Made by a program: the position numbers and the translations under genes | DNA from: Serratia grimesii NBRC 13537 | Lineage (GTDB): Bacteria; Pseudomonadota; Gammaproteobacteria; Enterobacterales; Enterobacteriaceae | Length of the DNA: 64,000 nucleotides | Assembly: GCF_001590905.1 (NCBI RefSeq) | Contig: NZ_BCTT01000006.1 | Span: 62,001-126,000 of the forward strand | Reading direction: 5' to 3' | Notes under the pieces: model-generated | What the model saw: the letters and a program-made list of their open reading frames with translations, nothing else | The model's database searches: none | What the model was told of the DNA's origin: nothing | Shown: positions 18,436 to 27,514 of the stretch, piece after piece | How positions within the stretch are numbered: position 1 is the stretch's first letter | Layout of the letters: every line of letters begins with the position of its first letter

Positions 18436-18471
18436 TCTGTTCTGCGGCCTGTGGAGCCCTTCTGCAGGCCA

Positions 18472-18927
18472 TTATCGTCCCTCTGGGCGTCTGATCACAA
18501 AGCCACGCTCACGATCGCCATCAAACCCGGCACGCAGATACAGCTGATGAGCACCAGTACGTTGCTGACCAGAGAGCAACATCACTTTGTAGCATCTTTT
18601 CCGCCAGGCCAATTGCAGCGTGTATTCGAGCATCGCTAATGCAATACCTTGCCCGCGATGCGATTGGGCCGTGACCACGTGCTCAATGATGCCGAAGGGT
18701 TGCGCTTGATGTACCAACCCCGGCACCATGGCCAGCATACAGGTTGCTATGGGTTGTTCATCAACGGCACTCACGACCAGACGAATTGCCGGATTGTCCA
18801 GCAGACGTTGCAATGCACGTTGCGCATTGTCTGGGCGCAACGGTTGATCTTGTGGGCGCAATTCCTGATACAGTGCCAGCAGGCTGGCAAGATCGTTCAG
18901 CTGGGCCAGACGGTGGGTGATGGTCAT
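18472..18927 (-). CDS. GNAT-family N-acetyltransferase
   Basis: 151 residues from ATG 18927, which has a strong AAGGAGG; an upstream in-frame start at 18963 is not supported. The acetyl-CoA motif A is VVTAQSHRGQGIALAML (about 77-93) and the C-terminal LYLRAGF matches motif B. Substrate unknown. Convergent with pbpG, divergent from the VOC gene. Confidence 0.83.
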   Translation of the reverse strand: MTITHRLAQLNDLASLLALYQELRPQDQPLRPDNAQRALQRLLDNPAIRLVVSAVDEQPIATCMLAMVPGLVHQAQPFGIIEHVVTAQSHRGQGIALAMLEYTLQLAWRKRCYKVMLLSGQQRTGAHQLYLRAGFDGDRERGFVIRRPEGR

Positions 18928-19009
18928 TTTTCCTCCTTTCAACCGTCGCGGCGGCTTATCCATCCGCTATCATCAATTAATACCATATTGCACGCAAAGG
19001 GAGCATCTA

Positions 19010-19417
19010 ATGAGCAACGTTTCCACCTTTGTTATGTTTCAGGGTGATGCCCAACAGGCTATTGATCTTTATAGCGAACTGTTCCCAGGTTTCCGGGTTC
19101 AGCAGGTGCAGCATTATGATGAACACGATTCGGGGCCACGACGGGTCAAGTACGCGGCTATCGATTTTGAACGGCATAATCTGGTTTTTACCGACAGCCC
19201 TGTCAGCCACGATTTCAGCTTTACCCCTGCAGTGTCGTTGCACGTTAATCTTGCTACCGACGCGGAACTGGAGCGGATTTTTGCCCGTTTGGCAGAGGGT
19301 GGTGAGGTCCTGATGCCGATCGATGATTATGGTTTTAGTGCCCGTTTTGGCTGGCTGAATGACCGCTTTGGCTTGTCCTGGCAGTTGAATGTGCCGGCAG
19401 GTGATTTGGGCCGATAA
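19010..19417 (+). CDS. VOC-family protein (PhnB / 3-demethylubiquinone methyltransferase-like domain)
   Basis: 135 residues from ATG 19010 with AAGGGAG upstream. The sequence VSTFVMFQGDAQQAIDLYSE and the closing FGWLNDRFGLSWQL are the hallmarks of the PhnB-like glyoxalase fold subfamily. Despite database names, members are not proven methyltransferases; this one may bind a small ligand or act as a glyoxalase-type enzyme. Function unknown. Confidence 0.83.
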   Translation: MSNVSTFVMFQGDAQQAIDLYSELFPGFRVQQVQHYDEHDSGPRRVKYAAIDFERHNLVFTDSPVSHDFSFTPAVSLHVNLATDAELERIFARLAEGGEVLMPIDDYGFSARFGWLNDRFGLSWQLNVPAGDLGR

Positions 19418-19553
19418 CCTTCAAGGTTAACCTGCTTTTGAACAAGCCACGCGTTAACAGGGGGTTTTCAGCCATCACCCCATACCCATTGATGGGCGTT
19501 TAACACTATGCTAAACGGATAATGACCAATGACGTTGAAAAGGATGGATCACT

Positions 19554-20474
19554 TTGGCCGGAAGTAGCTTACTGACTTTAATTGATGATATCGCCTCATT
19601 GTTGGACGATGTCTCGTTGATGACCAAAATGGCGGCGAAAAAAACTGCCGGGGTGCTGGGGGACGATCTGGCGCTGAATGCTCAACAGGTGTCTGGGGTA
19701 AAAGCCGACCGCGAGCTGCCGGTAGTGTGGAGTGTTGCCAAGGGATCCTTTATCAATAAAGCGATCTTGGTGCCGCTGGCGTTATTGATCAGTGCATTCG
19801 CACCTTGGGCGATCACACCGCTGTTGATGGTGGGTGGTGCCTACTTATGCTACGAAGGTTTTGAGAAGGTGTTTCATAGCCTGACCCACAGCAAACAAGC
19901 GGGTGAAGAGAAAAAAGAAGCGCTGGACGCCAACGAGGACGTGGTGACCTACGAGAAACGGAAGGTAAAAGGCGCGATCCGCACCGATTTTGTGCTCTCT
20001 GCAGAGATTATCGCCATTACATTGGGCACCGTGGCTGGCGCGACCTTCAGCCAGCAGGTGATCGTACTCTGTGGTATTGCGATTGTAATGACGGTGGGGG
20101 TTTACGGCATCGTGGCCGGCATCGTTAAACTCGATGATCTGGGGCTATATCTGAGCCGAAAAAGCAGCGAACTGGTGCGTGCGATAGGCAATGGGATTGT
20201 CAGTGCTGCGCCTTATTTGATGAAGACCCTGTCCGTTGTCGGTACCATCGCCATGTTTATGGTCGGGGGCGGTATTTTGACCCACGGCTTGCCGCCTGTG
20301 CATCATTTGTTTGAAGACTGGGCATCTTACGCCACCGTGGTACCAACCTTCGGTCAGATCCTAAAGGGCGTTATTCCTGCCTTACTCAATGTGGTGTTTG
20401 GCCTGGTTGCTGGCGGTGTAGTGCTGTTGGTGGTTTCTGCGCTGGGTGCGATTCGGGGTCGTTTAAAGGCCTAA
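19554..20474 (+). CDS. yedI: DUF808 inner-membrane protein YedI
   Basis: 306 residues beginning at TTG 19554 ([20 protein letters not shown]), the conserved N-terminus of the family. Membrane segments lie at about 70-95, 140-165, 168-190, 218-240 and 265-300, with a charged loop [18 protein letters not shown] between. Matches E. coli YedI in length and motifs ([21 protein letters not shown]). Physiological role unknown. Ends at the shared terminator 20481-20500. Confidence 0.9.
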   Translation: MAGSSLLTLIDDIASLLDDVSLMTKMAAKKTAGVLGDDLALNAQQVSGVKADRELPVVWSVAKGSFINKAILVPLALLISAFAPWAITPLLMVGGAYLCYEGFEKVFHSLTHSKQAGEEKKEALDANEDVVTYEKRKVKGAIRTDFVLSAEIIAITLGTVAGATFSQQVIVLCGIAIVMTVGVYGIVAGIVKLDDLGLYLSRKSSELVRAIGNGIVSAAPYLMKTLSVVGTIAMFMVGGGILTHGLPPVHHLFEDWASYATVVPTFGQILKGVIPALLNVVFGLVAGGVVLLVVSALGAIRGRLKA

Positions 20475-20480
20475 ATAAAT

Positions 20481-20500
20481 CCCGCGCCTCTGGGCGCGGG
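20481..20500. terminator. Bidirectional terminator between yedI and yohP
   Basis: CCCGCGCC and GGGCGCGGG form a GC-rich stem with a short TCT loop. On the minus side it is followed by ATTTATTTA, on the plus side by GGAATTT. Confidence 0.75.
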
Positions 20501-20505
20501 GGAAT

Positions 20506-20589
20506 TTAAAAGATCAGTTTGAAAACGCCGGTGATGGTGAGTAGGCCAACGATAAAGATAATGGCGACAATCCACAGAATGATTTTCAT
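20506..20589 (-). CDS. yohP: Small membrane protein YohP (27 residues)
   Basis: Too short for ordinary gene calling. The frame from ATG 20589 reads MKIILWIVAIIFIVGLLTIT and ends GVFKLIF, differing from E. coli YohP at only a few positions and identical in length. GGGAGAG sits 6-7 bases before the ATG. It is a single-pass inner-membrane peptide; in E. coli it is stress-induced and its mRNA is known for membrane targeting. Convergent with yedI. Confidence 0.93.
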   Translation of the reverse strand: MKIILWIVAIIFIVGLLTITGVFKLIF

Positions 20590-20691
20590 TCGTCTCTCCC
20601 AATTGATTTGAATGATGGCGCAGGTTTCCGCTAACCTGATGAAATCATTATTTACTGTAGTTGATAATCCACAAATTGCCTGCCGCGTTGC

Positions 20692-21231
20692 CTATTTGGG
20701 GGGATTAGCGTCACCTGCACCCAACGTACGCTGCATGATATGGGTGTCGCGCCACTCGCCCAACTTAAAACCTACCGCCTTTAATGTGCCCACGCTGGTA
20801 AAGCCCAGTTTCTGATGCAAGGCCAGCGAGCCATGATTATCCTTGGCATTACCAACGGTCGCTAGCATTTGACGCCAGGGGCCAAGCTCGCAGCGGGCGA
20901 TCAGTGCGGTTAACAATGCTTTGCCGATACCCTTCCCCTGCTGACCCTCGGCGATATAGACAGAGTTCTCCACAGTAAACCGGTAGGCTGGGCGTGGTCG
21001 ATAAGGCGTGGCATAGCAATAACCGACCACGAGGTTTGCCTGCCTGGCGATCAGCCAGGGTAAGCCCGCTTCCTGCACCTTGCTGAGACGCAGCTTCATT
21101 TCTTCCAATGTCGGGGGGATTTCTTCAAATGACGCTGCGCCATACAACACATGATGCGTGTAAATCTGTAACACTGCAGCCATGTCGTCTGGCGTAGTGT
21201 CGACGAGCGTCAGTGGAGGAACTGGCGGCAT
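20692..21231 (-). CDS. GNAT acetyltransferase, phosphinothricin/L-amino-acid type
   Basis: 179 residues. The pattern IYTHHVLYGAASFEEIPP, then GYCYATPYRPRPAYRFTVE-S-VY, RGQGIGK-like GQQGKGIGKALL and LHQKLGFTSVGTLKAVGFKLGEW is that of the Pat/MnaT group that acetylates phosphinothricin, methionine sulfone or sulfoximine. Cytoplasmic. Confidence 0.88.
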   Translation of the reverse strand: MPPVPPLTLVDTTPDDMAAVLQIYTHHVLYGAASFEEIPPTLEEMKLRLSKVQEAGLPWLIARQANLVVGYCYATPYRPRPAYRFTVENSVYIAEGQQGKGIGKALLTALIARCELGPWRQMLATVGNAKDNHGSLALHQKLGFTSVGTLKAVGFKLGEWRDTHIMQRTLGAGDANPPK

Positions 21232-21339
21232 AGAGATACCTGTTTACCTTGAAAAATAAGAAGATAAACGCATTATGCACCGTGCTTGCCGACAAGGTAA
21301 ATTGGGCTTTCTTATATTGAGGATAAGAAAAACCTATGG

Positions 21340-22263
21340 CTAACCTATGGCCGAACGGCGTGGTATAAAACGCATGAATACGCCCGAAGCCAGTAGCACC
21401 CCGAGGATCACCCAGGCTGCACCGGTTAACTGCCAAACATTAGGGGCAGTACCTGTGATTGTTGCCACCAGCATGGTGAAAACAGGCGCCAGATTAAAGA
21501 AAATCGCGGTGCGTACCGAACCTATTTTTTCCAGCCCATTGAACCAGAGCAAGTAGGCCAGCAGTGACCCACACAGTGCCAGATAAACCACGGCGGCATG
21601 TACGCTAAGGCTGGCTGAGGCCAGGTTTTGCAGTGGATTCTCGAAGATAAGTCCCAATGGCAGCAGGGCCAACGTGCCTAACAGCATTGAATAACTGGTG
21701 GTTTCGATGGCAGTGGCATTACGTACCAGACGACGGGTACCAACCATATTCAGTGCCCAGGCCAGGCTACCGAGTAAAATAATGCCATCGCCGGGGCTAA
21801 CCTCCAGCCGCAGCAGTGTTTGAATATGGCCTTTGGTGATAACCAACACTACACCGATAAAACCAGCCAGCAGACCGGCGATGCGTGATCCGTTCAGTCT
21901 TTCATTTTCCCAAATTACGCCAAAGACCAATGTCCACAACGGTGTTGTGGCGAGGATCAGTGCGCCATTGACCGGGGGGGTGGACTGCAGACCGAAAAAG
22001 GTGCACAGATTGAAGATCGTGAAGCCCAGTACGCCCAGTCCTAAATAAGCCAGCCAGTTGTTTATCAGCGTACTGAGGCGCAGTTGCCCGCGCAGGCCGA
22101 AGAATACGAACAACGCGAGCGTTGCCAAACTGAAACGCTCGATAGAGGCGGTAATCGGTGGCTGATGGGCGATGATATAGGCACCCGCATTAAAGTTGGT
22201 GCCCCAGAAAAAGGTGGCGACAATGACACCCAGATAGGCCAGCGGCAGTGAGGTTTTCATCAT
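21340..22263 (-). CDS. EamA/DMT-superfamily transporter
   Basis: 307 residues with ten membrane segments in two EamA repeats (about 8-140 and 155-295). AGGAAA precedes the paired ATGs at 22263/22260. Divergent from the LysR gene at 22362 with 98 bp between, so an exporter/regulator pair. Substrate unknown. Confidence 0.87.
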   Translation of the reverse strand: MMKTSLPLAYLGVIVATFFWGTNFNAGAYIIAHQPPITASIERFSLATLALFVFFGLRGQLRLSTLINNWLAYLGLGVLGFTIFNLCTFFGLQSTPPVNGALILATTPLWTLVFGVIWENERLNGSRIAGLLAGFIGVVLVITKGHIQTLLRLEVSPGDGIILLGSLAWALNMVGTRRLVRNATAIETTSYSMLLGTLALLPLGLIFENPLQNLASASLSVHAAVVYLALCGSLLAYLLWFNGLEKIGSVRTAIFFNLAPVFTMLVATITGTAPNVWQLTGAAWVILGVLLASGVFMRFIPRRSAIG

Positions 22264-22361
22264 GGTTTCCTGTGGTGATAAAATAAACAGAAAACAGTTT
22301 GCGCTCTAACCCTTTGCGTTAAAATTCCCTATATGTTCACTTTTGATGTGAGAAAACGCCC

Positions 22362-23240
22362 ATGTTCAATTGGGAAGATTTGCACTATTTCATGGTGTTC
22401 GCGCAGGAAAAATCGCTGTCGGGTGCTGCTCGCAGTTTGAAAGTAGATCACGCCACCGTCGCCCGACGTATTGCCAGCCTGGAAACCTCGTTGGCGTTAA
22501 AATTGGTGGATCGTCGCCCGCGCAGCTACTTGCTGACTGTCGACGGGCAACGCATCGCCGCGCAGGGTGACAGCATGACCCTCAACGCTTTTGCGGTCAG
22601 CCGTGCCGCACTCAGTGGGCGACAGGGTATTGCGGGGGTTGTGACGCTAAGCGTACCACCCGTAATGGGGCTGAAGCTGATCGCGCCGCGTATTGCTCAG
22701 TTACAGCAGCGTTATCCAGATTTACAGCTGATCTTGCTGGCGGACACGGCCAACGTCTCGCTGTTGCGTGGGGAAGCAGACATTGCCATTCGCCTCAGTC
22801 GCGCCAGTGAAAGCGATCTGGTCGCCAGAAAGATTGGCACCGTTGAGTTTGGTCTGTATGCCAATGTGGGATATTTGCAGGCAACGCCGGAGGTGCAATG
22901 GGGGTTTATCGGTTATCACGACTCGCGGGTGGCGTCGGTCCAACAAAAATGGTTGCTGGAACAGGCTGGCGGGCGATTGCTGGTAATACGCAGTAACGAC
23001 TTAATGATTCAGGCCGCAGCTGCGCAGGCGGGGGCGGGTATTGCACTGTTACCGCATTTTGTCGGACAGGAACTGGGGCTGGAACGTCTGGCGGGAACGC
23101 GTTCGCTCCAGCGCGAGATTTGGCTAACGGTGCATGACGATATCCGCCACGCACCGGGCATTGCCGTCGTGACGGCATTTTTATTGGACTGCTATGCGGA
23201 CGTTGCGGGTATTACCCGGCTGGTGGACACTGTCGGTTGA
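22362..23240 (+). CDS. LysR-family regulator paired with the EamA exporter
   Basis: 292 residues, starting MFNWEDLHYFMVFAQEKSLS, with the HTH at about 4-62 (GAARSLKVDHATVARRIASL) and an effector domain from ~88. The N-terminus W-D-L-x-Y-F is common in regulators of exporters. Convergent with the MerR gene, 7 bp apart. Confidence 0.88.
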   Translation: MFNWEDLHYFMVFAQEKSLSGAARSLKVDHATVARRIASLETSLALKLVDRRPRSYLLTVDGQRIAAQGDSMTLNAFAVSRAALSGRQGIAGVVTLSVPPVMGLKLIAPRIAQLQQRYPDLQLILLADTANVSLLRGEADIAIRLSRASESDLVARKIGTVEFGLYANVGYLQATPEVQWGFIGYHDSRVASVQQKWLLEQAGGRLLVIRSNDLMIQAAAAQAGAGIALLPHFVGQELGLERLAGTRSLQREIWLTVHDDIRHAPGIAVVTAFLLDCYADVAGITRLVDTVG

Positions 23241-23247
23241 ATGGTGA

Positions 23248-24273
23248 CTAACCACGCATCAGTTGTGCTACTGCCTGCTGCAAATAACGCAACAGCGGTG
23301 GTGTCAGCCAGGTACCTTCAACCAAGGTAGGTTCCCGTTCCATTGCCTGGCGGATTTTCATTTGAGTGGCAGGGTTGGTCCCCGCATAGGATTGAAACAG
23401 TTCAAGCCATTGGGCTGCCAGGCTTTTCGCTTGTTCAGATTCCGGCGGTACACCCTCATTTAATGCTTGATGGAACTGGGCGATCAGCGCCGGCCATTCC
23501 TGCAGACGGGTGAAATAATGCTGACGGACATAGGCGTATTCTTCTTCAGACAGGTATTTTTGGTAAATGGATAGTTTGGTTTCGGCAAATGCGCGAGTGA
23601 CATAATCAGTCATTGTCGGCGTGATGCCCGTTTGTTCGCGTATTGATGGCTCATCGGCATGCATGGTATTTAACCGAGTGAGAAATGCCGGGTTGTTTGC
23701 GGTATCGCGTTCAAGCATCTGCATCCAACGTCGGGACAGATCCTGCGCCTGCTGTGCTTGTGGTTCAATGCCGTTTTCGATCAGCGTGCGAATGCCGCTG
23801 ACCAGTTCACCCCATTCCCTGTTGCGTGTTGGGCTGGCCTGGTAGAAGGGCAGTTGTGCCAGCTCGTCTGCGGTAAAATATTTATCGTACATGGTCATTA
23901 ACTCCAACGTAGTCAGCCAGTCGTTCAACTCAGGTTCATCCCCGATGGAGAGCTGCGCATGCATCTGCTGTAAACGATCGCGCAGTGCGGCGGTCTGCAC
24001 CAGTTGCCGATTCAGCATGGTGATTTGCTGCTCAATCACGGTGGTGAGGGCCATCCCTGAACGTGCCAGAATTGCCCCGATTTCATCCAGTGTCACCCCC
24101 ATTCGGCGCAATGCCTGAATATGGTGCAGGCGAGTGATGTCGGCCCGGTTATATAAGCGATACCCGGCGTCGGAACGCGCAGAAGGAACCAGCAAACCAA
24201 TGCTGTCGTAGTAATGTAGCGTTCTGACGGTGATCCCGGAACGGCGGGCCAGTTCGCCAACTTTCAGTAACAT
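23248..24273 (-). CDS. MerR-family regulator with tandem TipAS-like ligand domains
   Basis: 341 residues. MerR HTH 1-70 (LLKVGELARRSGITVRTLHY), coiled-coil dimer helix ~75-115, then TipAS-like antibiotic-binding repeats. Two copies seem present: W..LVSGIRTLIENGIEPQAQ...LSRRWMQML near 155-190 and W..LIAQFHQALNEGVPPESE...LAAQWLELF near 260-300. Typical TipA-L has one such domain and about 250 residues. Such regulators sense thiopeptides or other multi-drug ligands. No obvious target gene adjoins it. Confidence 0.85.
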   Translation of the reverse strand: MLLKVGELARRSGITVRTLHYYDSIGLLVPSARSDAGYRLYNRADITRLHHIQALRRMGVTLDEIGAILARSGMALTTVIEQQITMLNRQLVQTAALRDRLQQMHAQLSIGDEPELNDWLTTLELMTMYDKYFTADELAQLPFYQASPTRNREWGELVSGIRTLIENGIEPQAQQAQDLSRRWMQMLERDTANNPAFLTRLNTMHADEPSIREQTGITPTMTDYVTRAFAETKLSIYQKYLSEEEYAYVRQHYFTRLQEWPALIAQFHQALNEGVPPESEQAKSLAAQWLELFQSYAGTNPATQMKIRQAMEREPTLVEGTWLTPPLLRYLQQAVAQLMRG

Positions 24274-24412
24274 GAAGTGTGCTCCTCCCTTGTGCGTGCA
24301 GAAATACTAAAGCCTGACGTAGCGTGAGGGTCAAGGGGGAGGATGGGGATATTTTCGAGGGAAAGATTGCGGATTCTGCGCAGAGAACCCGCAATTGAAA
24401 TTAACGGCTGGA

Positions 24413-25225
24413 TTACCAGCCTTTTACCGCACCGCCGTTAAAGATTTTTTCGGCGGCCTTGGCCACTTCATCCGACTCGTAGGCTTTGATGAAGTTTTGC
24501 ACGTTAGGCGCATCTTTATTGTCTTCACGCGTCACTATGATGTTGGTGTACGGTGAATTCTTGTCTTCGATAAAGATGCCATCCTTGGTGGGGGTCAGAC
24601 CGGTCTGGTTGATGTAAGTGGTGCTGATGACAGCCACAGTGACTTTGGGATCGTCCAGCACCTGAGGCAATTGCGCCCCTTCCAGTTCCATAATCTTATA
24701 GTTGTGCGGGTTGGCGCTGATATCCAACGACGTTGGCAGTAGCCCTTTGCCTGGTTTCAGCGTAATTAAGCCGGTTTTCTCCAGCAGGAGCAGTGCTCGC
24801 CCGAGGTTGGTGGGATCCAGAGGGATGGCAATGATCGCCCCGTCCTGCAACTCTTTCAGTGATTTGATTTTCTTTGAATAACCGGCCATGGGAAACACGA
24901 AGGTATTTCCAACCGCGACCAGTTTATACCCGTGATCTTTATTCTGTTGTTCGAGGAACGGACGGTGTTGGAATACGTTAGCATCCAGCTCACCCTTATC
25001 GGTCGCGTCGTTGGGCAGCAGTGAACCGCTGAATCCGACCAGCTCAACGTCCAGGCCATATTTGTCTTTGGCTACCTGCTTGGCAACCTCTGCTACGTCC
25101 TGCTCTGCGCCGTTGATTACCCCGACCTTGATATGATTCTGATCGGTTTTTTGCTCACAGCCTTGAAGCGCCAGTACGGCGGCGAACGCTGCCAGCAGAG
25201 GGGTATAACGCCACGTCTTGGTCAT
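24413..25225 (-). CDS. nlpA: NlpA lipoprotein, methionine-type ABC substrate-binding protein
   Basis: 270 residues from ATG 25225 with GGGAG 7 bases upstream. Signal peptide with lipobox LQGC, lipidated Cys at 23. The body (HIKVGVINGAEQDVAEVAKQ, FSGSLLPNDATDKGELDANV, IFNGGAVKGW) follows E. coli NlpA closely. It binds L- or D-methionine and is anchored to a membrane. It stands alone without an ABC permease or ATPase, as nlpA does in E. coli. Confidence 0.88.
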   Translation of the reverse strand: MTKTWRYTPLLAAFAAVLALQGCEQKTDQNHIKVGVINGAEQDVAEVAKQVAKDKYGLDVELVGFSGSLLPNDATDKGELDANVFQHRPFLEQQNKDHGYKLVAVGNTFVFPMAGYSKKIKSLKELQDGAIIAIPLDPTNLGRALLLLEKTGLITLKPGKGLLPTSLDISANPHNYKIMELEGAQLPQVLDDPKVTVAVISTTYINQTGLTPTKDGIFIEDKNSPYTNIIVTREDNKDAPNVQNFIKAYESDEVAKAAEKIFNGGAVKGW

Positions 25226-25358
25226 CAAATTCTCCCTGAAAAAAACAATAAAATCAGTTGGTTTTGTATTGCTAGCTAAGCCTGAACCTGCGGGGAAGTC
25301 AAACGCTTGCTCAGCACAAAGATTTATAGCTAATAACAGGAAGTTTTATTGTGCGCCA

Positions 25359-26195
25359 TTATTTGGCGCGCAAAACCACAATGCCTGGCGTGGCCAGCAC
25401 GTAATCCATGAAGGGCGAATCCACCACCTGCATATTTTCTTTGCGTGAAGAAGCATTACGTAGCACGGGGCCATTTTCGGTCATGATATAGATGCCGGTA
25501 TGGGTAACGTCGAGACCGGCCAGATTGGTGTAAATACCGATGTAATCACCGGTGTGTAACTGAGCCAACACCTGATCGTCAATAAAATCGCTGGGCAGGT
25601 AAGTGATGCTGCGCTGCACGTTAGCCAGCCCCGGTAGATAACTGCTGCCGTCTGACTTTTCGTTCAGATTTTTCACCAGTGTTACCGTGTGCGGGCTGAG
25701 TGTGGCGGTAATATCCGTCACGTTGGTTTTAGCTTGATGCGACCAGTCGGTGAAGAAGTGTTTACGTTGCAGAAAGTTAATATCGCCGTTGGCATAGCGG
25801 ATGTGGATCAGCCGTTGGACAAAGTCTGCCTGGCTGTTTGCCTGGCTCAGCGCATCGACATAATCGATATAGGTGAAGCAATCCAGACCGCGGAAGTCGA
25901 TCACCAGCTTTTCCGGCGTATCCTGCGAACCAATCAGCATATTGGCAACGTAGGGAGTACCGAGGAATGGCTGGGATAGCAGGCTGATCATACGCCCGTT
26001 ATCCTTTTGCACCTCTGCTGGCACGGCAGCGCGAAGGGCGAGAAGCTGATTGAGTTTGTCTAACGTAAGATTGTCCATGCTGGCCTTGAAATCTGCAGGT
26101 GGGCTGGTGGTGGGTTCGGATGTTTGTCCAACAGGAATTTTATCTGCACAGCCGCTAAGCGCAATAGCCAATATCAATGTGACAACCTTGTACAT
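25359..26195 (-). CDS. DUF1460 lipoprotein, NlpC/P60-like amidase
   Basis: 278 residues from ATG 26195, chosen for GGAGGG upstream. A signal peptide ends in LSGC (Cys16). The DUF1460 core has FRGLDCFTYIDYVDALS, where Cys is the expected nucleophile, and VTHTGIYIMTENG carrying the catalytic His; these belong to a cysteine-amidase fold related to NlpC/P60. Probably an envelope-bound peptidoglycan or muropeptide amidase. Monocistronic. Confidence 0.8.
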   Translation of the reverse strand: MYKVVTLILAIALSGCADKIPVGQTSEPTTSPPADFKASMDNLTLDKLNQLLALRAAVPAEVQKDNGRMISLLSQPFLGTPYVANMLIGSQDTPEKLVIDFRGLDCFTYIDYVDALSQANSQADFVQRLIHIRYANGDINFLQRKHFFTDWSHQAKTNVTDITATLSPHTVTLVKNLNEKSDGSSYLPGLANVQRSITYLPSDFIDDQVLAQLHTGDYIGIYTNLAGLDVTHTGIYIMTENGPVLRNASSRKENMQVVDSPFMDYVLATPGIVVLRAK

Positions 26196-26299
26196 TTTAC
26201 CCTCCAATGGTTTCGGCCCGTTATCATAGAAATGATAACAGTTCTCACCACGGCCAGGATGGTTAATAGTTAAACATAGCCTCAACGTTTGGCTATCAC

Positions 26300-26842
26300 T
26301 TAATAACCGATTTCACTGTTAAATGGCAGATACCAGAACAGGGCAATTTCGTGATCGGCGATATCTGGCTGAGCGCGATACAGCAGATGATCAATACCGC
26401 CGAGGATAAAACCAAAACGTTGATAGCAGCGGCAGGCGGGCAGGTTAGTATTTTGCGTTTCCAGCATCAGGCCGGAGGTTTCATGGCGTTGCGCCCAGAG
26501 TTTCGCCGTCTCAAGCAGTGCAGTAGCAATCCCCAGGCGGCGAACATGGGCGCTAACGACGATTTCCTCGATCAGCGCATACCCATTCCAGTTATTGCTT
26601 AGCGTGATGTGTCCGACCGCCTCGCCACGATGACGGGCCAGAAAGGTTTCGCTTTCATCATTGACGAACGGGGCCAGCGGGTAGTTTTTGCGAAATGGCA
26701 TGACCGGCAGCAGTGGCCAACTGTCGATCGGCGTGTCGAAAACCGGCTGGGCGTAGAGTGCAATCTGAAAGCTAAAGTCGCAGCTGGTCAGATACCCGTC
26801 GGGTAAGCGGGTAACGGGAGTAATTTGGATCGCGGGGCTCAT
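26300..26842 (-). CDS. GNAT acetyltransferase, streptothricin-acetyltransferase-like
   Basis: 180 residues. IEEIVVSAHVRRLGIATALLE is the acetyl-CoA loop; LETQNTNLPACRCYQRFGF followed by HEIALFWYLPF is the signature of SatA-type streptothricin acetyltransferases. The start overlaps the stop of the acyltransferase gene by 4 bases (ATGA), so the two are translationally coupled. Whether it confers streptothricin resistance or acetylates a cell metabolite cannot be told. Confidence 0.8.
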   Translation of the reverse strand: MSPAIQITPVTRLPDGYLTSCDFSFQIALYAQPVFDTPIDSWPLLPVMPFRKNYPLAPFVNDESETFLARHRGEAVGHITLSNNWNGYALIEEIVVSAHVRRLGIATALLETAKLWAQRHETSGLMLETQNTNLPACRCYQRFGFILGGIDHLLYRAQPDIADHEIALFWYLPFNSEIGY

Positions 26843-27309
26843 GGGGCAAGATCCCTCAGCAAACGCGCCGGATTGCCGGCATAGATCCCTTTACGGGTGA
26901 TGTTTTTCGTGACAACTGACCCGGCACCGATCACCGCACCGTTGCAAATTTCCACTGCCAGCACCGTGGCGCCGGAGCCAATAGAAACATGATCACCAAT
27001 CATTGTGCGGCCCCAACTGCTGGCATCGGCATTGGGCGCGCCATCTTTAAACAGATCATTGGCGAAGGTGACGTTGTGGCCGATAAAGCAGTCCGCGCCA
27101 ATAGTGACATATTCACAGATAAAGCTGTGTGACTGGATTTTGCTGCGTGCGCCGATGCTGACGTTTTTTTGGATTTCGACAAAGGGCCCGACGAATACTC
27201 CATCGCCGAGCCGGCAACCATACAGGTTGCACGGCTGAACGACGGTGACATTTTGTCCGGCGTCGACATCGACAATGCCGGCTTGACGAACGGTAAGGGC
27301 AGATGACAT
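26839..27309 (-). CDS. Left-handed beta-helix (hexapeptide-repeat) acyltransferase
   Basis: 156 residues from ATG 27309. Repeats of the I-G-x-x-x-x type run from about 20 to 145 (VFVGPFVEIQKNVSIGARSK, CFIGHNVTF, VSIGSGATVL, AVIGAGSVV), ending in the conserved YAGNPARLLR. Resembles WbbJ/FdtC-type N- or O-acyltransferases that decorate nucleotide sugars. First gene of a two-gene unit with the SatA-like acetyltransferase; the pairing of two acyl-transfer enzymes hints at a shared modification, but no sugar genes are near. Confidence 0.82.
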   Translation of the reverse strand: MSSALTVRQAGIVDVDAGQNVTVVQPCNLYGCRLGDGVFVGPFVEIQKNVSIGARSKIQSHSFICEYVTIGADCFIGHNVTFANDLFKDGAPNADASSWGRTMIGDHVSIGSGATVLAVEICNGAVIGAGSVVTKNITRKGIYAGNPARLLRDLAP

Positions 27310-27412
27310 GACGTTTCTCACGGCAGTGGTGCAGTGGGCGAATTATAAAACAAACTGCGGTCACGTCTGTGCTTTCTGAACGTTTTTTCAGCGAAAGACT
27401 ATAATTAGTACA

Positions 27413-27513
27413 GGGGAGAGAGCCCCGTGGCCGCAATCCTCGTACGGTTAGCAATCCGTCAGAGGGGTAAATTCGTTCGCCGATCGCGACCTACGGCGAT
27501 GGAGGAGGTGTCT
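27413..27513 (+). promoter_or_regulatory. Structured 5' leader of yohC
   Basis: The 100 bases before yohC contain three consecutive hairpins: GGGG-AGAGAG-CCCC (27413-27437 region), ACGG...CCGT (about 27456-27471) and TCGCCG...CGGCGA (about 27478-27500), the last abutting the ribosome-binding site GGAGGAGG. An upstream TATAATTAG near 27400 is a good -10. This resembles a riboswitch or protein-bound leader, but I could not match it to a known class. Confidence 0.4.
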
Positions 27514-27514
27514 C

